From Acetivibrio straminisolvens JCM 21531 (GTDB lineage Bacteria > Bacillota > Clostridia > Acetivibrionales > Acetivibrionaceae), in contig NZ_BAVR01000015.1 of the NCBI RefSeq assembly GCF_000521465.1, forward strand, positions 1 to 64,000: 64,000 bases of DNA. Direction: 5' to 3'. Shown in pieces: positions 60,991-64,000 of the stretch (position 1 is its first letter; each line of letters begins with the position of its first letter). Made by a program: the position numbers and the translations under genes. Below the pieces are notes generated by a model that saw only the letters and a list, made by a program, of their open reading frames with translations, was not told the DNA's origin and did no database searches.

Positions 60991-61948
60991 TGTTGGCTCG
61001 GTCAGCACAAACCTTGTGGTAATCAATGAAAAGGATGAGATAGTAGACAAGCTTTATTTAAGGACAAGCGGACAGCCCATAAATGCACTAAGAAATGGGA
61101 TGAAGACCCTTTACCAAAGGCTTGGTAAGGATGTGAAGATAAGCGGAGTAGGAACTACAGGAAGCGGCAGACAACTTGCCAGTGTAATTGTAGGGGCTGA
61201 CATTATTAAGAACGAGATTACAACTCATGCAATTGCAGCACAAAAGCTTGTGCCTGAGGTAAAGACTATAATAGAAATAGGAGGACAGGATTCGAAGATA
61301 ATCATTCTAAAGAAAGGAATAATTTATGATTTTGCCATGAACACAGTCTGTGCGGCCGGAACAGGTTCTTTCCTCGACAGGCAGGCTGCAAGGCTTGAAA
61401 TACCGATTGAAGAATTCGGAACGTTTGCACTAAGGTCCAAGACTCCTGTAAGAATAGCAGGAAGGTGTGCGGTATTTGCGGAATCGGATATGATACACAA
61501 ACAACAGACGGGGCACAGCGTTGAGGATATTATTAACGGCCTTTGTGAAGCTCTGGTTAGAAATTATCTAAACAACTTGGCAAAAGGCAAAGATATCGAA
61601 GAACCCATAGTCTTTCAGGGGGGAGTTGCTGCAAATGTGGGAATTGTGGCTGCCTTTGAAAGGGCGATAGAAAAAAAGATAATAATACCTCAATACTATG
61701 ATGTAATGGGAGCGTATGGAGCCGCGCTTATAGCCAAGGAGGAGGTGCTCAAAAACGGTAGAAGCACAAACTTCTTCGGTTTTGAGAATACCCAGAACGA
61801 TTTTAGAGCCAGGAGCATAGAATGCAACGGTTGTTCCAACATGTGCGAAGTAATTGAAATAGTATCAAATGATGCGGTTGTAGCATGCTGGGGCGACCGG
61901 TGCGGAAAGTGGTCTTCAGTAAAGAGAGAGAATCAAAGTGTAAGCTGA
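60959..61948 (+). CDS. BadF/HgdC-type acyl-CoA dehydratase activase (ASKHA ATPase)
   Basis: A 329-residue ATPase with GIDVGSVSTNLVV, GVGTTGSGRQL, the IEIGGQDSKII motif, CAAGTGSFLDRQA and two cysteines typical of the bridging [4Fe-4S] cluster (NTVCAAGTG, GRCAVFAESD). A C-terminal extension adds ECNGCSNMCEV and CWGDRCGKW. It drives low-potential electron transfer. No dehydratase alpha/beta pair is nearby, so the partner is likely the two DUF2229 proteins. Start TTG behind AGGGGAA. Confidence 0.88.
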   Translation: MLKTSHYLGIDVGSVSTNLVVINEKDEIVDKLYLRTSGQPINALRNGMKTLYQRLGKDVKISGVGTTGSGRQLASVIVGADIIKNEITTHAIAAQKLVPEVKTIIEIGGQDSKIIILKKGIIYDFAMNTVCAAGTGSFLDRQAARLEIPIEEFGTFALRSKTPVRIAGRCAVFAESDMIHKQQTGHSVEDIINGLCEALVRNYLNNLAKGKDIEEPIVFQGGVAANVGIVAAFERAIEKKIIIPQYYDVMGAYGAALIAKEEVLKNGRSTNFFGFENTQNDFRARSIECNGCSNMCEVIEIVSNDAVVACWGDRCGKWSSVKRENQSVS

Positions 61949-62018
61949 TAATCAGTTGAAAATCAAAAAAATTTCGTTTAGTATTAAAGGCAGGGCTTAA
62001 GTAAAAGAGGGGGATACT

Positions 62019-63196
62019 ATGAAAGAATATTTTGTAGATCTTCATGTCCATATTGGAAGGTCTTCAAAAGGAAAAGAGATAAAGAAAGCAACTGCCAATA
62101 ATCTTACTTTTGAAAATATAGCATACGAATCCTACACAAGAAAGGGTATAGATGTTATTGGTGCGGTTGACTGTTTATCTCCTTATGTTATTGAGGATAT
62201 CGAAGAGCTTATGGATAGAGGTGAGCTCATAGAGAAACGGGGCGGAGGAATGGAGTACAGAAAGGGTCAGATATTGATATTGGGAGCTGAGCTTGAGACA
62301 CATGAAGAAAAAGGCGGAAGCTCCCATTCGCTTTGTTTTTTTCCAACATTAAAATCAATCAAAGATTTTGCCGGAGCCATGAAAAATTACATTAAAAATA
62401 TCTATAACTGTTCCTATATGTGCAGATTAACAGCCCGGCAGCTTATAGATTTGGTTGACTTTTACGGCGGTACCTTTATTCCGGCTCATGTTTTCACTCC
62501 ATACAAGAGCTTTTATGGCAATTGCTGTGACAGCTTCTTAAGATATTTGACGAGAAATCCTTTGAGAAAATTCCCGCTGTGGAGCTTGGGCTTAGTGCCG
62601 ATTCGATGATGGCATCACAGCTAATGGAGCTTGACGGCAAGGCATTTATCAGCAACTCCGATGCCCACTCGCTGTCAAAAATGGGCAGGGAATATAATAT
62701 ATTAGAAATGGAAGACCCCAGTTATGAGGAAATACTAAAAGCTTTTAAAGGAATTGACGGAAGAAGAATCAAGGCGAATTTCGGATTGGATCCTAAGCTT
62801 GGAAAATATCACAGAACTTATTGCTTGGTCTGTGACTCAGTAATCAAAGGAGAGGCGCCGGTACTAAAATGCCCTGTTTCCGATAAGCACCGTGTGGTAG
62901 TAGGTGTAAAGGACAGGCTTATGATAATAAGGGACAGGGAGAATCCCCTGATGGAAAAAAGACATCCTTATTTTTATCAGGTTCCGCTGGAGTTTCTTCC
63001 TAAAGTAGGTCCGAAAACTATAGACAGGCTTATAGACTTTTTCGGAAGTGAAATGAAGGTGCTGCATTATGCTTCTTACGATGAGTTGACAAAGGTGGTA
63101 AATGAGGATATAGCGAGAAATATTGTGCTGTCAAGGGAAGGGAAACTTTCTATTGAGGCCGGCGGCGGAGGTGTATACGGAAAAATAGAGGCATGA
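62019..63196 (+). CDS. endonuclease Q (EndoQ)-family PHP nuclease (frameshifted)
   Basis: About 393 residues once a T is restored near 62562 (CCT TTT GAG). PHP metal motifs DLHVHIGRS, GAVDCLSP, LGAELETHEEKGGSSHSLCFF, PAHVFTP and SNSDAHS, a cysteine pair region (YCLVCDS ... LKCPVSD) and a helix-hairpin-helix (LPKVGPKTIDRLIDFFG). EndoQ cuts 5' of deaminated bases; archaea and some Firmicutes carry it. It was formerly annotated as a UvrD-like helicase. Confidence 0.85.
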
Positions 63197-63198
63197 TA

Positions 63199-63228
63199 AT
63201 TTACAGAAACTTATTGATTTCTGTAAAT
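63199..63228. repeat. 11-bp inverted repeat
   Basis: ATTTACAGAAA and TTTCTGTAAAT flank an 8-nt loop immediately after the EndoQ-like gene. It precedes the GC-rich terminator and may add to 3'-end stability. Confidence 0.6.
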
Positions 63229-63234
63229 ACTAAC

Positions 63235-63272
63235 AAAGGCAGGAAGATTTAATACAAACCTTCCTGCCTTTT
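63235..63272. terminator. bidirectional terminator
   Basis: AAAGGCAGGAAG pairs perfectly with CTTCCTGCCTTT around a 13-nt loop, with A/T flanks on both sides, between convergent genes. Confidence 0.9.
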
Positions 63273-63291
63273 ATGAATATATGAGCTTTTG

Positions 63292-64000
63292 TTACTGCAC
63301 AATCCACCTAATAAGTCCCAGATTAAATGGATTGATGATATCCGGATTATGAGGAATTACCCTGAAGGTATATCCGTACTCGCCGCCTTCATACAAAGTA
63401 ATGTTTGCGGAATAGAGGTAAGTTCCGTCACTGTTCTTTTCAACCAAGTTCATATCAATAATTTCAGGCTTTTCAATAGTATTATTGCTGCCGATAGTTC
63501 CATAGTAGGCTTGAACCTTTACGTCTGAAGGCTCAAGACCACCAAGAATAACTGTGGCGTAAATCGGGATGGTTTCACCGGATATAAAGTTTCTTTCCTT
63601 CAATTGGTTCGCAGTTTTATCGGCAATTATTTGCACCTGAGGCCACAAATGTGCAACCTTTTTCTTCCATTCTGAAAGATTGATAGCGAATTGATAATTG
63701 CTTGCTTTTATCTTATCGTATCTTTCCATTGAAGTAATGTAATACTTGTTTGTATAGTCCTGAACCATCCTGTGAGTACTATACTCGGGAGCGATGGTCT
63801 TTATTGATTCCTTCATTATTTTTACCCACTTTTCCGGTATGCCTTTTTCATTCCTGTCAAAGAAAGTAGGTATAATTTGCTTCTCCAGTATGTTGTAGAT
63901 TGATTCACTGTCGGCGTTATCCTGATGATATTCGTTATCGTAGAAAGTATCGTCTCCTATTGCCCAACCGTTTTTGCCGTTATAGCCTTCGCACCACCAA
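63292..64000 (-). CDS. alpha-glucan phosphorylase, C-terminal part (cut by window edge)
   Basis: The frame is open to the right edge. From the edge it reads WWCEGYNGKNGWAIGDD, TFYDNEYHQDNADSES and IYNILEKQIIPTFFDR, a stretch typical of the short thermophile-type GT35 phosphorylases, then a C-terminal beta domain ending at 63292. The enzyme releases glucose-1-phosphate from glycogen or maltodextrin. The PLP site lies outside the window. Confidence 0.85.
   Translation of the reverse strand, partial: WWCEGYNGKNGWAIGDDTFYDNEYHQDNADSESIYNILEKQIIPTFFDRNEKGIPEKWVKIMKESIKTIAPEYSTHRMVQDYTNKYYITSMERYDKIKASNYQFAINLSEWKKKVAHLWPQVQIIADKTANQLKERNFISGETIPIYATVILGGLEPSDVKVQAYYGTIGSNNTIEKPEIIDMNLVEKNSDGTYLYSANITLYEGGEYGYTFRVIPHNPDIINPFNLGLIRWIVQ

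Noticed and set aside
1-64000. tRNA, rRNA or CRISPR features
   Set aside because: No cloverleaf with a TTCGA-type arm plus acceptor pairing, no rRNA signature and no regularly spaced direct repeats were seen by eye; a covariance-model scan would be decisive.

Overview
This AT-rich window suggests an anaerobic, low-GC Gram-positive of the Clostridia, most like the Acetivibrio (Clostridium) thermocellus lineage. The evidence is an electron-bifurcating [FeFe] hydrogenase operon, a pyrophosphate-type phosphofructokinase beside class II aldolase, a malate dehydrogenase/malic enzyme pair (malate shunt), an SLH-anchored surface protein and several oxygen-sensitive Fe-S enzymes. The species assignment is inferred from gene content and order recalled from that lineage; no search was run.

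A technical point governs the whole annotation. About 30 frameshifts interrupt otherwise well-conserved genes. In every case I could reconstruct, adding back one base repairs the gene, nearly always by lengthening a homopolymer run of two or more. This is the signature of an unpolished assembly, not of gene decay. I therefore give one repaired span per gene and name the break. Translation as read will give fragments.

Layout. 1-5 kb: the 3' part of an SLH surface protein, prfC on the minus strand, and a small hypothetical gene. 5.2-34.2 kb: a roughly 29-kb plus-strand accessory locus that looks like a biosynthetic gene cluster of a type I do not recognise. It opens with a promoter, a leader of about 350 nt with a hairpin, and a LoaP/NusG-like antiterminator. 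Then follow a cobalamin-type radical SAM enzyme, a SPASM-like radical SAM enzyme, a DUF1858/P-loop GTPase/soluble ABC ATPase module, an AMP ligase with an acyl carrier protein (ACP), a methyltransferase, a PLP aminotransferase, an acetolactate-synthase-like ThDP enzyme, two ABC exporter half-transporters, a large alpha/beta hydrolase with a Cys nucleophile, and a second ACP. After these come a fused E1 alpha/beta and an E2 of a 2-oxoacid dehydrogenase, a second aminotransferase, an ABC importer, a dihydrolipoyl dehydrogenase (E3), LipB and LipA. A BtrH-like protein lies convergent to it at 34.3-35.9 kb. There is no ketosynthase and no NRPS condensation domain. The parts suggest an amino/2-oxo acid-derived acyl product carried on ACPs, with its own lipoylation machinery and export.

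36-41 kb: a gene-poor stretch, then DUF1848, methyltransferase, VOC and TGS-uridine-kinase-like genes. 41-49.5 kb: a putative sensory [FeFe]-hydrogenase operon (DRTGG, HATPase, H-cluster protein, DRTGG, PHP), then the HydC-HATPase-ferredoxin-HydB-HydA operon behind a promoter with a near-perfect Rex operator. 49.6-57.3 kb: an endonuclease III-like gene, a flavin reductase, malic enzyme and malate dehydrogenase (minus strand, with a Rex-like site), a small membrane protein, PPi-PFK, fructose-bisphosphate aldolase and signal peptidase I. 57.4-64 kb: a PrsA-like foldase, two DUF2229 activase-related proteins with a BadF/HgdC-type activase, an EndoQ-family PHP nuclease, and the 3' end of alpha-glucan phosphorylase (minus strand, cut by the window edge). 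I saw no rRNA, tRNA, CRISPR array or intact insertion sequence.
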